DNA from: Raffaelea ambrosiae
Lineage: Eukaryota > Ascomycota > Sordariomycetes > Ophiostomatales > Ophiostomataceae
Reading direction: 5' to 3'
DNA: 64,000 nucleotides
Assembly (NCBI GenBank): GCA_002778195.1
Contig: PCDI01000006.1
Location: 1,059,950 to 1,123,949, forward strand
Positions 1 to 11,866 of the stretch are shown in pieces. Made by a program: the position numbers and the translations under genes. Under the pieces are notes generated by a model. The model searched no databases. It had not been told where the DNA came from and saw only the letters and a program-made list of their open reading frames with translations. Positions within the stretch are counted from its first letter, which is position 1, and every line of letters starts with the position of its first letter.

Positions 1-516
1 CCGTATACGCCGTTCAGCAACGGACTTTTCCGTTTCAGCATCGTTTGCCTCGAGTCAGATCCCATGCAACGGTGTTTTGACGTACACACGCAACAGAAGC
101 CGAGTTGTGCGCTCGCCGTTGTCGCCTGTTCTCACTGTTCGTTGCGGCCAATTTTTAGGTCTCGTAGAGTTTTTGGTGATGACACGCGTTGCTGGGCAAC
201 TGCCCCACATTTGTTGTTCAACACGCGCCTGGGACGTTATTTCCCCTCGTAATTTTTGTACACATGCGCAGAGTAGTCTTGTCGAGACACAAACAAATTC
301 TTTCTGTCGCAAAATACGGAGTCGATCGCATTGCGAAGAGTCGGGTTGTTTCCGCGGCGCAGAATCAACCATCCTTCCTCCCTACACGACAAAATACGAA
401 CCGTTTCGAAAGACCAGTCGACAGGACCAAGAAACGACAGACCAAAACAGCAAAACAGCAAAACAGCAAAACCAAACGATCGTCAACACAACACCGACCG
501 ACCGACTTCCTTCACG
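1..516. other. upstream region of nuf2
   Basis: No gene is seen here. The last 100 bases are rich in A and C (repeated CAAAACAG units near 440-475), which is typical of a fungal 5' untranslated leader. Open frames on both strands in this stretch are short and have no recognisable protein content. Confidence 0.6.
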
Positions 517-2003
517 ATGGCATTCAACCCGCGAATGTCCATCCTCCCGCCCAACCAGCACCACCACCGCTCGGCGCGCCAGAAAGATGTCCCCGACCTG
601 CTTGTGCGTCTGACGGACAAGGAGATCGTCGCCTGTATCGGGGACATGGGCATCCCCTTTACGGTGGCCGACCTGCAGAAGCCGAACCCGTTGCTGGTAC
701 AAAAGATCTTTGAGTGGTTCGCCGAGGAGCTCCTGAACGTGACCCGCGAGACCGTCGAGCCGGCCATGCGCGCGGCCGCCGAGGAGGTTTGCGGCAGCGA
801 CCCCAGCACGGCGCCCGGCGGCGCCACCGGCGACGTGCTCATGCCGGCCGACACGCGCTGTCTGCTGGGCTTCTGCGCGTCGCTGCGCATCCTGCTGTCC
901 GAGTGCTGCGTGCGCGACTTCAGCTTTACGGACCTCTACCGGCCGACGTACGACCGGCTGGTCATGATCCTGAGCTACCTGATCAACTTTGTGCGCTTCC
1001 GCGAGGGCCAGGGCCACATTGTCGACCAGCACGTCAACCGCGGCAGCCTGACCAAGGCGCGCGTCGAGCAGCTGTACGGCGACAACCAGGGGCTCGAGGC
1101 GCGGCTGGCGGAGCTGCGGCAGAGCCGCCAGGCGGCCGAGGCGCAGGTGCGCGCCAAGATGCAGCGCAACGACGCGCTCAAGCGGCGGCTGGTGGAGCTG
1201 CAGCGCAGCCAGAAGCAGGTGGGCGCGCGGCTGGACGAGGCGCGCGACCGCAAGAAGCAGCTGGTCGAGCAGCTCGAGGCGCGCACGGCCACCAAGCTGG
1301 TGCTGCGCCAGGAGAGCGCCAAGCTGCAGCCGTACATGCTGCAGAGCCCGAGCTCGCTGCAGAGCATGCTCGCCGACCTCTCCAGCACGCTGGCCACGAA
1401 CAAGGCGCACATCGAGGCCCTGGAGCGCCGCGCGCGCGCCCTGCAGACGTCGGCCGACTCGTTTGGCGTCGTGACCGCCGACGTGACCGCGTGCATCAAG
1501 CTGCTGGACGAGATGGGCGCCGAGCTGGCGCGCGAGGAGGACGACAACGCCAAGAAGTCGCGGCAGCGGGATGCCCTCACCGAACGCGGCGCGGACGTCA
1601 AAGAGGTGGAGCGGGCCGAGCTGATGCTGCAGAAGCAGCTGGCCAAGTGGACCGAGCGGACCGACAAGCTGCGCGAGCAGAGCGCGCACAAGGCGCAAGA
1701 AGCCAAGGAAAAAATGGAGGCGCTCAAGGCGGTGCACCGGACGCTGAACGAGGAGCGGATCGAGAAGGGCCGGGATATTGAGAAGCGGCGGGTGCGGATT
1801 GAGCAGACGGAGAAGAAGGTGAGACATACTCTTGGGATACCCCCCATTTCTGTATTCTGCGTCGCACTAACAACATTATTTCCCCCCAGATGCTCGACCT
1901 CAAGGAAAACATCGAGAACGAGATCCACAACGCCTACGACGAGTACCTCAAGATGGAGTCGCACATCAAGCTGTACATTACAGAGATGGAGCAGACGATG
2001 TGA
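517..2003 (+). CDS. nuf2: Kinetochore protein Nuf2 (NDC80 complex)
   Basis: Nuf2 pairs with Ndc80 in the NDC80 complex, which couples kinetochores to spindle microtubules. Two exons, 517-1818 and 1890-2003, are joined across a 71 bp GTGAGA...CAG intron with a CTAAC branch point near 1867; the product is 471 residues, the usual fungal length. Residues about 24-140 form the calponin-homology-like head (VPDLLVRLTDKEIVACIGDM, then the NP-hydrophobic stretch and the conserved LSYLINFVRFRE). From about residue 165 to the end the protein is almost pure coiled coil, rich in Glu, Lys, Arg, Gln and Ala. The start is the first ATG after the CA-rich leader; upstream codons in the same frame do not look coding. 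The second exon (MLDLKENIEN...) completes the coiled coil. A long frame on the opposite strand is only a by-product of the GC-rich codons. Confidence 0.93.
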
Positions 2004-2230
2004 CGAAGAGACAGACGTGCTTTGATCCTTTTTGTTTGTTTGTTTTCGGCTGTACTCGTATTATGAATCATGTTGGGACGGGACCAGGGAAGGACATAGA
2101 TACCATGATGGGAGCAGGCGTTTTATTTTTGTTTTTTTGGCGTATGCAGTCGACATAAGAGGGGGCAACGATCTAGACCGAGAGGTCCTGCAATACATAT
2201 ATGCTCATTTGCTCGTTTTGATTTGTTGGA

Positions 2231-3169
2231 TCATGGTGAACCCAACTCGCTGAGGCCGTCGTCCTCGTCTTCGCTGTCTTTAACAAACGTTCTTGGTGCC
2301 TCGCTGGGTGCTTTTCCGGGCGTCTGGGGTGGCTTCCCTGCAGAGTGTTCTACAGGTTGCTCTGGGAGCTTGTTTGGCAGCTCCGGAAGCTCTGGCGGCT
2401 CTTCGAGAGATGACCTCTCCGTCTCTGGGCCAGCAGCGTCGTCTTCTGGCTGATGTTCCTCATCCCATGGTCCCTCGGCAAATGCAAACCACCGGCTCAA
2501 CACTTCCCGTACCCGTTGCGAGCGAAGTGGGTAGCCTGCCTTTTGCAGCTGCCGCCGGGGCACCGTACTGAGCAGCGGTACTCGCTCCTGTGTGTTGCCC
2601 TTCTTCTCGTGCTCGTCATGGTCAATGCCACTCGGCTCTCCTTCCCGAGGGCAGTCCACAACGACGGCGTCCATGTCCGTCCCGTGTGCTGCCTCGTCCA
2701 ACAAGACCGCCGTCGAGCTCAAACCCTGTGCACTCCATTCGCTGGTGCCGCGATGCACTTGCAGGAAGCCGTAGACAAACAAACACGGCCGGCTGCGACC
2801 GATGTTCCGATGGTCCTTGTTGCTGCTCATGGGGCTGTCTCGCTTTGCATGACTGCCTTCGGGAGGCGGCGCTACCCGGCTGTCGGCCGGGTCCCACGCC
2901 GCAAGAAAGGCACGCAGGTGCACGACCGTGGGCACAAAGGCGACGCGGATATGGCGTGCGACGGCGACTTGCAGCAGAGACGAGGCATCGTGCAAGAGCG
3001 TGTCGGCGCCGTCTGCCTCGGCTTCTGCTGCCACTTCCTCGGCGGCCACGGCCTGAACGAAGTCGGTGGCGGAGGAACAGACGACCAGCGTTGTCGGATA
3101 CGTACAGCGGGCTAGGATATAGGCAAGCAGCTGCGCTGGCAGGGCCGGCGACAGGACGACATTGCCCAT
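2231..3169 (-). CDS. Conserved-looking protein of unknown function
   Basis: Single-exon frame of 312 residues, converging on nuf2 with 228 bp between stop codons. I do not recognise the family with certainty. The first 110 residues alternate predicted strands and helices (LLAYILARCTYPTTLVVCSS, then LLQVAVARHIRVAFVPTVVH), as in a Rossmann- or RecA-like fold without an evident P-loop. The middle carries PLRSQRVREVLSRWFAFAEG, which looks like a conserved helix. The last 80 residues are disordered, with a proline repeat (PPELPELPNKLPEQP) and an acidic tail. The N-terminal pattern resembles small recombination-accessory or Elongator-like proteins, but that is inference only. The start ATG is the only one before the conserved-looking segment. 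Confidence 0.7.
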   Translation of the reverse strand: MGNVVLSPALPAQLLAYILARCTYPTTLVVCSSATDFVQAVAAEEVAAEAEADGADTLLHDASSLLQVAVARHIRVAFVPTVVHLRAFLAAWDPADSRVAPPPEGSHAKRDSPMSSNKDHRNIGRSRPCLFVYGFLQVHRGTSEWSAQGLSSTAVLLDEAAHGTDMDAVVVDCPREGEPSGIDHDEHEKKGNTQERVPLLSTVPRRQLQKAGYPLRSQRVREVLSRWFAFAEGPWDEEHQPEDDAAGPETERSSLEEPPELPELPNKLPEQPVEHSAGKPPQTPGKAPSEAPRTFVKDSEDEDDGLSELGSP

Positions 3170-3627
3170 GGTGGCGACATTGTTCGTTTTTGGTTGTTGA
3201 CTGTCCTGTATGCTTGTATTGGGTCGGGAGTGAATCAGTTCGAGCTAGTTAATAGTTAACTAGTTAACTAGTTAATATTACCTGCCCACTGTATTACAGA
3301 CGGAAGGCCCCTGTATCTGGACCCCACTGTGCTCCAAAGGCAAGCTCCCAGCTGTCGGTGCCCTGATTGGCCCGCCTGGACCTCTGCTTGCTGACATGGC
3401 CACGTGCTAGGTCTCTTCCCCCACCAGAATTACGCTAGAGACCTAAACATCGCCAGAATCGCCGGCCTCCCTTTGCACCTCGTCTGCCTGCTTGCCAACG
3501 ACGCCATTGCTGCTGGGTATTGGTCCCACGCAACCAACACTTTCGTTTCCTCTTTTTGTCTGTGGACGTGTAGGGGGGTTTTGATGCTAGCTTCTGCTAC
3601 TGCTACCACAGATACACAGCGAAAAGC
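3170..3627. other. Divergent promoter with TAGTTAAC repeats
   Basis: Spacer of 458 bp between the starts of the unknown protein (-) and the AP-3 beta gene (+). Bases 3246-3279 hold overlapping copies of AACTAGTTA (an AT-rich palindromic unit). No coding content seen. Confidence 0.6.
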
Positions 3628-6405
3628 ATGGAGTCCATCTCGCGCATCTCCAGCCTCCTCGAGAGCGGTATGTTTGCGGCGTTCTCAATCCTTCAGCCTC
3701 GGCCCGGGCCGACACACAAGCTCTTTCTTGCCACAACGGATGCATACTGACGCAAACAGCGCGCGAGCTGACACTCGATGCATCCTCGGCGGCCCGCAGT
3801 GGCCTGCGGTCCCAGCGACCGCTCGACGCCCGCCAGATCAGGAAGCTCATCGACAGCCGCAACGAGCGCGAAGTGCTGGACGGCCTGCGCCGTGTGATAT
3901 CTGTGGGTGAAAGGCTTTCGTGGGGCAAACAAACTATATGGGAATCTCCTCAGCTAACGACCGGGGCCTCTCCAGATGATGTATCGCGGCCAGAAAACGC
4001 TCCCCTTCTTCTCGTCGGTCGTCAAAAACGTCGCCTCGCCCAACATCGAAATCAAGAAGCTCGTCTACATCTACGTCGTCCACCACGCCGAGCAGGAGCC
4101 CGACATGGCACTGCTGTCGATCAACACCATCCAAAAGTCGCTCTCGGACTCCAACCCGCAGGTGCGCGCCCTCGCCCTGCGCACCATGTCCGCCATCCGC
4201 GTGCCCGTCATCAGCCAGATTGTGTCGCTCGCCATCAAGAAGGGCACCGGCGACATGAGCCCCTACGTGCGCCGCGCCGCCGCCATTGCCATCCCCAAGT
4301 GCTACCGGCTCGACCCCAGCCAGCTGCCCCAACTGATCGAGCACCTGGTTGTTTTGCTCGGCGACAAGCAGTACTTTGTGGCCGGCGCGGCCGTCACGGC
4401 GTTTATGGAGGTCTGTCCCGAGCGCATCGACCTGATCCATAAGCACTACCGCTCGCTGGTCAAGAAGATTGTCGACATGGACGAGTGGAGCCAGATTGCC
4501 ACGCTGCGGATGATGACCATCTATGCGCGCAAGTGCTTCCCGCGGAGGACCAAGGTTGTCACCGCAGCGGCAGCCGGAACAGGAACAGCACCAACAAGCA
4601 CGCACCAGCGAGGAGGAACCAACGGGAAGAGTCTGGACCTCAATGACTTTTACGATGAGCCAGCAGGCCCAAGCAACGAGGAGACGGCGGCGACGAGTAC
4701 CACCACCGAGTCCGTCGTCGTCCTGGACCCCGACCTGGCCCTCCTGCTCAACGCCGTCAAGCCCCTGCTCCAAAGCCGCAACTCGGCCGTGGTGACGGCG
4801 ATTGCCCGTTGCTACACCAGCGTGGGCACGCCCGAGTACGTGCAGGCCGCCGTGGGCCCGCTGGTGGCCCTGCTGCGCAGCCCCCAGGACATCCAGCAGA
4901 TGGCCCTGTACAACATTGCGTCGGTCTGCCTGGCGCGCCCGGCCGACTTTGTGCGCTATGCGTCGCACTTTCTCGTGCGCGCCACCGACCCGCCGGCCGT
5001 CTGGGAGCTCAAGCTGGAGGTGCTGGCGCTGATTTTCCCGCACAGCCCGCCGCACACCAAGTCTCTGATTCTGCACGAGCTCGAGCACTTTTCGCGCGGC
5101 GCGGACAAGACGCTCGTGCGCGAGGCCGTCCGGGCCATTGGGCGGTGTGCGCAGGCCGACCCGGACCCGGCCACGGGGGCGCGCTGCCTGCGCCTGCTCC
5201 TGTCGCAGATCACCAGTCTGGACGGCGTCCTGGCTGCGGAGAGCCTGACGGTGATCCGGCACCTGATCCAGCAGGACCCCGACGCGCACGCGGCCACGGT
5301 GGTGCGTCTGGCCAAGAACCTGGACTCGGCGTCGGACCCGCAGGCGCGGGCCACGATCGTCTGGCTGGTGGGCGAGTTCTCGGGTCTCGGCGGCGAGGAC
5401 AACATCGCGGCGGATGTGCTGCGGATCCTGCTCAAGGACTTTGCCAACGAGTCGGAGACGGCCAAGCGGCAGATCGTCCTGCTGGCGGCCAAGGTGTACC
5501 TGCACCACGTGAACCGGGAGGCGGACGAGAAGAAGGGCCAAGAGAAGGAGACGGAGAAGAATGGAACGGGCGGGGGCTTCCAAGAAGGCTTCCCGGAAGG
5601 CTTCCAGGAGGGCTTCCAGGCAGGCTTCCCGGAAGAAAGAGCCGTCTCTCCTGCGAATCAGGACCACCCCGTGGTCCGGCTGTGGAATTATGTGCAGCTT
5701 CTGGCGCGCTACGACACCTCGTACGACCTGCGCGACCGCACGCGGCTGTACCGGGCCCTGCTTGAGGTGCCGCAGCTGGCGACGCTGATGCTGCTGGCGC
5801 CCAAGCCGGTGCCGCACGCGCCGAGCCCGTCCGAGGTGCGCAAGGGCTACACGCTCGGGTCGGCGGCGCTGGTGCTGGGCGGCGGCAGCGGTCTGGGCGT
5901 GCATGGTCTGCAGGGGTACGAGCCGCTGCCGGCGTGGGTCAAGGCGGGCGACGAGCCGGACCCGCGACTACGCGCGCCGGATGATGGCGGTGGCTACGGC
6001 TACGGCGAGCGGTCACGCGAGGCCATGTCCGCGGGCGGCGGCGGCGGCGACAGTCTGGACGGGGCATCGTCTGCGGCGATGGCCCGGAGTGGGTCTTCTT
6101 CCATGATGGGCACAAACGGAGGCCAGGGAGGCGGTGGTGGCAAGGTGGGTGCCAAGACACTGGATGACTGGCTGGCTGAGGAGGATGACGAGGTGCAGCT
6201 GCCCAAACCAGTGGTGCCTGTGGTGGCAAATGACGACGACGACGACGAGGAAGAAGAAAGCGAAGAAGAGTCTGACGATGACGAGGAAGAGAGTGAGGAA
6301 GAGGAAACGGACGAGGAGGAAGACGGTGACGACGATGACGACGAGGAGGACGAGGAAAGCAGTGATGACGAAGGAGAGGAAAGCCGGTTGGTCAAGGCAG
6401 CATAG
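3628..6405 (+). CDS. AP-3 adaptor complex, beta subunit (Apl6-like)
   Basis: Large beta-adaptin of AP-3, which sorts cargo from the Golgi or endosome to the vacuole. Three exons (3628-3667, 3760-3902, 3976-6405) give 870 residues; introns are 92 and 73 bp with GTATGT/CAG and GTGGGT/CAG ends. The N-terminus MESISRISSLLESARELTLD and the following MMYRGQKTLPFFSSVVKNVA are diagnostic of AP-3 beta. Residues about 40-560 are HEAT/armadillo repeats (adaptin N). Residues about 592-612 are a Gly-Phe-rich run coded by a tandem repeat that looks like an expansion. The C-terminal segment, after KTLDDWLAEEDDE, is strongly acidic (about 812-862), as in other AP-3 beta hinge regions; there is no classical ear domain. 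The short first exons were placed by the conserved protein sequence and splice sites. Confidence 0.92.
5570..5634 (+). repeat. In-frame GGCTTCC(C/A)(G)GAA-type minisatellite
   Basis: Five to six imperfect 12-base units (core GAAGGCTTCC, with GAGGGCTTCC and GCAGGCTTCC variants) inside the AP-3 beta gene. They translate to repeats of Gly-Phe-(Gln/Pro)-Glu. The unit length is a multiple of three, so copy-number change keeps the frame. Confidence 0.85.
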
Positions 6406-6512
6406 CGTTTCTAGACAACTCCTGTTTTGCATTGGAACATCATAGACCATAAAGAGAAGTTGGGTTTTGGTTGCATTTAGAACTGGTGTGCCCTTGGGAG
6501 TAAACTCTAGTT

Positions 6513-6562
6513 TTGATTGCTCGCTGACTCAATACTGGAGCGCAGAGTCAGCGAGCAATCAA
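6513..6562. repeat. Perfect 18-bp inverted repeat
   Basis: TTGATTGCTCGCTGACTC at 6513-6530 is exactly reverse-complementary to 6545-6562, with a 14-base loop. It lies about 110 bp after the AP-3 beta stop codon. It could be a transcript hairpin or the end of a degraded element; there is no T-run after it. Confidence 0.9.
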
Positions 6563-6790
6563 GTCGCTGTCAAGATGCAATCAAGCATGTGGTCTCTAGT
6601 TGTTTGTTGTGGGGTGGCTCTTGTTTGAGTTGGCGTTGACGTGTAAGCCAGAATTGCCTGATTGGGTTGTGAGAGGGGTTGTGAACTCGTTAGTTTGCAC
6701 CCCTTGTTTGCCTCACATGCTTTTCAACTCTCTACGCGCTTCCCCGTCTCGTTTGTCAGGGCATGAGTCAGTTGCGTAACTCTCTCGACA

Positions 6791-6800
6791 GGTATAAATA
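6791..6800 (+). promoter_or_regulatory. TATA-box-like element before the relic frame
   Basis: GGTATAAATA lies 63 bp before an ATG at 6863 and is followed by a CT-rich tract (TCCCTTCTCAACTCCTCTTC) and CAACAACATG, the usual arrangement of a fungal core promoter, start-site tract and leader. This suggests transcription to the right, although the downstream frame is not recognisable. Confidence 0.5.
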
Positions 6801-6862
6801 TCCCTTCTCAACTCCTCTTCCTCCCTAGCAACTCTCTCTCCTTTATTTTTTCTTCCAACAAC

Positions 6863-9203
6863 ATGTCTTCTTCTATTCATTCAAGTTGCAAAGGCCAGAG
6901 TGGCAGGCAAATCTGCGATCGCCGTCATCCCTGGCCCTGTCTTTGTTGCGATGCCAGTTTGCCGAGACATTGCTCCTGCACAGCTGCCCTGCAAGCCGGA
7001 GCACAGGCAACCTGGCCGTTGTCTCCCAAAAAGCCGACAACCTGGTTGTTGCTAGCCGACCCGTACGTACAGGGATGGTCTGGCCCCGTGTTGATGCCGT
7101 GCAAGTGGCGACGAGGAACTGACTGTCGGTCCAAGGGCCGAAGGGGCAGAGAAACGTCCCGATCCGCCCTCTGTTCCGGTTCCTGTTCGAGTCGTACCTG
7201 GAGGTGGTCATGCGAACTGGCTGCTCTGCTGCGCAAGCGTGTCCATCGTCTCCAAGGGGACCCGGACATAATGCAGCACGGATTTTCCGGCACTGGTGAT
7301 TCTTGCGTGGCCTTCGTGCGCATCGCGAACTCCGGTACCGAGGCTTTGGGTCACCTCGGTGGACCTCGTTTGGTTGGCCAGCCGTGCTGGCTGTCCACCC
7401 TTGCCGAATATCGTGGGTGGCGTCAGAGTTGCGTAGCCGCCGCAGAGAAGTTGCCCAACCCATGTCCCGGCTTGCTTCCTTCGACCGGAACTCTCCCTGG
7501 TTAGTCAACACGGACGTGGGGTTGTCGTGGTGGCTTCCCTTTTGTGCATACATTTGTGGTTTGCTAACAGGCTGTGTTTTAGAAAAAGACATTGGCTAGA
7601 ACCGAACACGACGAAAAACATGCGTCCATGTGCAGAAAAAACGGACTCTCTTAGACGGAGACTTCTTTGTCAAGCTCCCCCTATATGTCGAGCCCTTCTC
7701 CACTACCGAATCCGATCAAGTCGTCCAGCTCCCTCAAGCCATCCAAGGTATTGTTCCCGTTCGTGTGTGTACAGAACATAAACGCCTACACTTGGTCGAG
7801 CAACAACCAAGCAACATGACACAGACATCGAAGAGTTGCAAAGACGAGCGATCTCGGAAGAACTGTCGTAATTGGGTGAGCTTGCCGCCTGATACTTCCA
7901 AAGAACCTACCGTTCCACTGGAAGACAACCTGGCAGGGCACAATCAAACGTTTGTCCATGGAGCCAGAAGCCGTATGCCAGACAAGGACGATGGCCAACT
8001 CTTGGCGCAGGTACACACTGATGCTGCGAAAAAAATCCTCCCGATTTTTTTGATAAAAGAAATTTCCCTTTCGGAAAAATACAACACGACAGCCAGTGGC
8101 AGAATCAAGATCACATCTGAAGCACTGCGCGTAGCGTCCTGCTCGCTATTCGTTCTCCTGCCATTCTTCTCGTCGATCTTTCTTTCATCCGCCAGCAAGG
8201 CGTGGCCCAAAGACATTCTGCCTTGTGGTCTCCACACCGTGGTGACTAGCCAACAGCAATGACGAAGTGGTATGAGACAAGCCAGAAAGACTTCGGGGGC
8301 AGCACACTTCTGGCTGTCCCCCAGGCAGGGGTCAGAGCCAACGGTGTGCCATGACGGCTTTGTCGTCGTGCTGAGCGAGCAGCCAGTGAGGCAGGGAGCT
8401 CGCCTTTAAGGTGGAACGCACCACTGCACGAGCGATCGCACATCTTCTGCCTGGCATAGTGAGTCAGGCGTCCTGCGAGACGTGCGCGAGTGCTCGTACA
8501 GAGACTTCATTTACCAAATACCCGTCCGGGGGCAAACATGCTCGATGGAGGCTGCAGAAATCATCGGCTGAAACGCAGCGATTCGAATTGCCGGAACGAC
8601 AGAGCCCCTCCAGCTTAGAAAGGCACAATCGCTCTGGGTGCAGGGATGCCCACCCTTGAACGAGATCCAACAACTCCAGACAGAAGAACCGGGGAACATG
8701 GACGCAATATTGTTTCAGCGGAACTTGAACAAACGCCCCTTTCTTCCAAGAATCAGCTAAAAACGCATACTGAGAGAAAGCCAGTTATCCTTAGGCCAGA
8801 ACAGTCGGCCGCCACGGAAGAGAATCTACGTGCTTGGAAGGCTGTAGGACTTTTCAAGATACGCTCTTCGTCAAGCAAAAGCATCACTGAGCCATTGTGG
8901 TGGGAGAACCCGAGACTCATGATGAAGCTTATGTCAAATGATTTCCCAAGACGCCACATTCCAGCCCAAAAAAAAAAAAAAACCTCGGAAAGAATGGCCA
9001 AACTTGACGCCACCGGCCTGGCATTGTGGAAACAGTACGCACCTTACATGGCAACAGGTGGTGCCTCTGGACTAGGGTTGGCCAGCCCTGGCGCATTGTA
9101 TCCCCATAAAGAGAACATCGACGCAGTTCCAAGCTCGGTTTCCCAGATAACCAGTCTGCTCCACAGCCTTCTGGCAGTTTCAGAAGGACGGCTTGGGGGA
9201 TGA
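6863..9203 (+). pseudogene. Probable decayed gene, family unknown
   Basis: A frame opens at the ATG at 6863 and runs 213 codons to 7504, Cys- and Arg-rich and not protein-like. Neighbouring frames look more like protein: one near 6871-7050 (VAGKSAIAVIPGPVFVAMPV) and a different one from about 7020 (NLAVVSQKADNLVVASRPVR) to 7190. Later protein-like stretches occur at 7630-8020 (DGDFFVKLPLYVEPFSTTES) and at 8646-9203 (MAKLDATGLALWKQYAPYMA, SSVSQITSLLHSLLAVSEG), then the sense shifts frame again (GDDDWDSAWNCLTGG). I read this as one old gene broken by frameshifts and stops. No family is recognised. The alternative is chance open frames in moderately GC-rich DNA. Confidence 0.35.
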
Positions 9204-10266
9204 TGACTGGGACAGTGCATGGAATTGTCTGACTGGAGGACCACGACCTGCGACAAGACGTAATGCGAATCTTTCAGACACGCAACACCAATCATGAACG
9301 AAACAAGGACGGTTGTGATCCGATTACGCCGAGCTGGATAGCGAAGCCAGAACTGGCTGGCCGCGGTCCACGTCCAAATAGTGCCACGCGAATCACGGTC
9401 GTCTCGTGGGCGGCACCTCATCGAAGGACATGGAAAGAAGGGAAGAAGGAAAGAAAACCCGCGTTGCTTGCATTTGCTGCAGAAGCCTTGAAGTGGCTCG
9501 AAGAGAGGAGGCCGCTAATGGAGACGACTTGCCAGGCTGAAGCTCTTTCGCACAGTCAAACCAGCCAGACGACAGTGGCTTGAAATCAGCAACCTGCAGC
9601 AAGATCAACCGGTTCAGGATCTCTCATGGGCCATGCCCTCAGGCTTGACGAGACGATTTGGAACTTCCTCGCCGACAGTAACACGGTTCTCAACAAAGCT
9701 GTGCACCCCGGGTCCGGGTACCTGCATCTTCAAGTCCGTCAAGAACAGTTGCGTGCGGGGGGGGCTCTGCGCGAGTGTCAAGTCCAGAGATGTCTACCCC
9801 CGGCTGAAGTGCTATGAACACGCCCTTTGTCACTGGCAACAAACCTGTGCTTGAGCAGTCCGCTGGTGCCAGCTCACTGGCCCGTGTGGTGTTGTCGTCG
9901 CGAAGGAGCGTTGCCACGTTTTCTGACTTATGGAGAGGGCTGTGCCAACGACCCAATCAGCTCAACTTTCGGTCCTTCGGGTGGTCCAATGCAGAACCAG
10001 TGACAGACCATTTCCGTGGGAGGGATCGGGTTGGATTCGCAGTCTGGGGCGAGGACTTTCTCTGTCAGAGCTATCTCACGTTTGGCTCATGCCGAGTGGG
10101 AGCACCAACACACACATACTACAGAGAGGATTTTTAGTCCCCTGCGCCAGATAAGAAACGCCGCACGTGGACCAGGAGCCTGTGCCAGACTGGCCGAGTA
10201 GTTTTCTGGACAAGGATGGGCTTGAATCATAGTCTAGCGAGAGAGCTTCCTACAGACGCCACCTCA

Positions 10267-10280
10267 TACACACACACACA
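10267..10280. repeat. Short CA microsatellite
   Basis: Seven or so CA units within the gene-poor block; no further content. Confidence 0.7.
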
Positions 10281-10722
10281 TACTGGCAATTTGTGGTGTT
10301 TGCGGGACAGAGTTCATATGCCATTGCCAAAGTCTCACACTCACTGCGATGGGATGCAACCCAGGTCTGTGTCTTGCTGCTACCTTTGCCAAAGGAGGAC
10401 TGCCATTGCAGCTGCACGTTCACCATGCCCGCACCTTGTCCGCCTCAGCGGTCAAAGACAGTCCGGCCAGCATCGCCACGGCAGTCGGCACGATGAGGCC
10501 GTGCCAATGTTGGGGAGAGGGAGGCGGGCATCGTCACCGGCTTAGGACGTTCCCGGAAAGCCAGACGCCAAACTAAGTCTCTGGCTTCGGTTCTTCTCCC
10601 AGCCAATGATCTCTAGAGCCATATCGGGCATGGATCTTTGAAAGCCCGCCTCTGTGGTGGTAATCCTGGTGGTGATAGTCGTTCAGCCCAGCCGGGCCAC
10701 TCTGTGCCGGCCGTACGAGACT

Positions 10723-10788
10723 GTATCCGTCCTGAACAGGTGTTCAGCCACCGACCGTATCCGTCCCGAACAGGTGTTCAGCCACCGC
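10723..10788. repeat. Two tandem 34-bp units with a palindromic core
   Basis: Two copies, starting at 10723 and 10757, share GTATCCGTCC(T/C)GAACAGG and TGTTCAGCCACCG. Each contains GAACAGGTGTTC, an inverted repeat of GAACA around GG, which looks like a dimeric protein-binding site. Function unknown. Confidence 0.8.
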
Positions 10789-11866
10789 CACTCGTACGTC
10801 ACAAGCACGATGATGACGTTCCCTTCCTCCACGAGTCCATTCGCAGTTGGCATGTTGCGATCAACCAAAATTGGGATGTCTCGTTGTGGCTGCCCATTGT
10901 GTGACTGAAGCATACCATGGAGGGGGGGCCGGTGTCAAACTGGGACCACTCTGGCTCTCCGCGTGGCCCTACCCACCAGATCTACGTTCGTCCTTTTGAT
11001 GCCGTTCAAGACAAACGCCACGTACCCGTCGCTTACTGAGGGCACAGAGCACGTTCCGCTCTCTGTTGTCTGGGAGATTCGACTGACGGACCTGGACTTG
11101 AACGGGCAACACTCCAAAACTATGTCGTCCAACGGTGTCCAACCCTACCGGTGGCCGCTGATCGTGTCGTGGCCCAGACGCGAGAAAAGATAATATTGGA
11201 CGACCCCCCGGATTAAAACCCACACCCAGGAGAGTCTTTCCCGGTCTCATTTGGACAGTATATGGGCCCGTCCCCGAGAGTGAGAAGACACGGGGTTGTC
11301 TCACCGACGTATCGTGAAGGGTTCGAAGATTTGCATTTCATACGCAATTGTGGCTCGGTTTTGACCAGCTCATGGCCGTGCTTGTGGACCTCGGTCTGGA
11401 CGACCTCGAAGTCCACCATCCCGCCTGTTACAGGTGCGTACGGCGCGCGTTCGCCGCCTGGGCCACATTTGTCAAGCGATTGTCATGGTCTGCCATTTCC
11501 AGCAGCCCGTTCAACAGATTGTGCTTTCGTCTTCTTAGAGCCGCCCTGGTGTTCTGCGAGGTCAAGCGGTGCGACCTCTACCACCCGCTTCGAGAGACAA
11601 CAGATACTGTCTCCGAAATAGAGCCTCTGACTCGGATATCACACGGTGTGGCTGGCAGGCTCAGCCCTGTTGATCGTTCGTGGTTCCTGGTGATGGCTCC
11701 TCGTTGGCCGAAAGAGCCTCCTGGTCTTCCGAATCTTGGTCCACTTGTTGGCCTTGATTCGGGGTATCTGGGTGTTCTTCCTGGGTCTCTGATCCAGGGC
11801 TTCCTTCTCTTGGCTGTTGATCTCGTCCAGTGCCTTGCTGGTGACGATTTCTTGAAATTACATGAT

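Noticed and set aside
382..1827. 481-codon frame on the strand opposite nuf2
   Set aside because: Leu/Arg/Ala/Val-rich composition is the expected mirror of a GC-rich coiled-coil gene; the plus frame has clear Nuf2 identity.
3934..5904. 656-codon minus frame opposite the AP-3 beta gene
   Set aside because: Mirror of the real gene; His/Arg/Ala-rich with no recognisable domain.
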